From Deinococcus marmoris DSM 12784 (GTDB taxonomy: Bacteria; Deinococcota; Deinococci; Deinococcales; Deinococcaceae): a stretch of 13,752 bases of DNA. Below the pieces are notes generated by a model, which was given only the letters and a program-made list of their open reading frames with translations, was not told the DNA's origin and did no database searches. The first letter of the stretch is position 1; each line of letters begins with the position of its first letter. Made by a program: the position numbers and the translations under genes. Below, one piece after another: positions 13,532 through 13,752 of this stretch. Where the stretch lies: assembly GCF_000701405.1 (NCBI RefSeq), contig NZ_JNIV01000106.1, positions 1 through 13,752 on the forward strand, written 5' to 3'.

Positions 13532-13752
13532 GTGAAACAAGAAGAAGCCGCCCAGATCGACGCTATCAAGTTCGTCCAGCTCCTGAAAGAGCGCTTCCCC
13601 TTCTTGCGCCGCGATACCCTGCAACGTGCCCAGGATGCGATATGTGCGCTGATTGAGCAGCGCTCCACCAATCAGCAGCAGTGGTCCCAGGCCATGCCTG
13701 GGACTGGCTCCCCAGAAGCCAAGAAAAAGCGTCTGGGACGGTGTATACAGGA
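13532..13752 (+). CDS. IS4-like transposase, N-terminal part (runs off right edge)
   Basis: From GTG 13532 the frame is open to the window end (73 full codons). The product has the N-terminal segment IKFVQLLKERFPFLRRDTLQ, then ALIEQRSTNQQQWSQAMPG and KKKRLGRCIQ, which I recognise as the N-terminal DNA-binding region of IS4-type Deinococcus transposases; this is from memory. An in-frame stop at 13502 limits the start, and GTG 13532 is the only standard candidate. The catalytic DDE part is outside the window. It is a different element from the one at the left edge and faces the opposite way. Confidence 0.7.
   Translation, partial: MKQEEAAQIDAIKFVQLLKERFPFLRRDTLQRAQDAICALIEQRSTNQQQWSQAMPGTGSPEAKKKRLGRCIQ

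Overview
The window reads as a stretch of chromosome (or large replicon) from a Deinococcus species. This is inferred, not proven. The supporting signs are high-GC codon use, Deinococcus-type insertion-sequence (IS) transposases at both edges, a Tat-exported ferritin-like lipoprotein, a SufU-type Fe-S scaffold, a DinB/bacillithiol-transferase-like protein, and start codons sitting about 7 nt after a TANNNT box with no ribosome binding site (leaderless mRNAs are abundant in this genus).

Layout. (1) Positions 1-452 hold the 5' part of an IS transposase reading leftwards out of the window. AT-rich DNA up to about 630 is probably the rest of that IS end. (2) Positions 583-6482 carry a plus-strand gene series: a sugar-type ABC permease, two tandem paralogous small lipoproteins, an FAD-dependent oxidoreductase, a DinB-like protein, a SixA-like histidine phosphatase, a TrmH/SpoU RNA methyltransferase and an alpha/beta hydrolase. 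From the second lipoprotein onward all five junctions overlap by exactly 4 nt, so this is a translationally coupled operon of six genes. It ends at a strong bidirectional terminator shared with a convergent tRNA-Leu(CAG) gene that has its own consensus promoter. (3) Positions 6888-9402 (minus strand) hold a Tat/lipoprotein ferritin-like gene and an MFS transporter. The MFS gene is divergent from a LacI-family regulator (9577-10767), and two inverted repeats in the shared intergenic region look like operators. (4) Positions 10877-12915 (minus strand) hold sufU, an M20 amidohydrolase and a stand-alone Lrp/AsnC ligand-binding (RAM) domain protein. (5) From 12955 the DNA turns AT-rich. An unrecognised minus-strand gene is cut at its 5' end by a second IS, whose IS4-like transposase runs off the right edge.

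Most of the window is ordinary accessory and housekeeping content. The items most worth a second look are a heptamer-repeat hairpin inserted in frame inside the oxidoreductase gene, a permease whose start codon and promoter seem to come from the adjacent IS end, an 18-bp in-frame tandem repeat in the LacI regulator, and the unbroken run of 4-nt overlaps. I did not find evidence for a clear new defence or mobile system.
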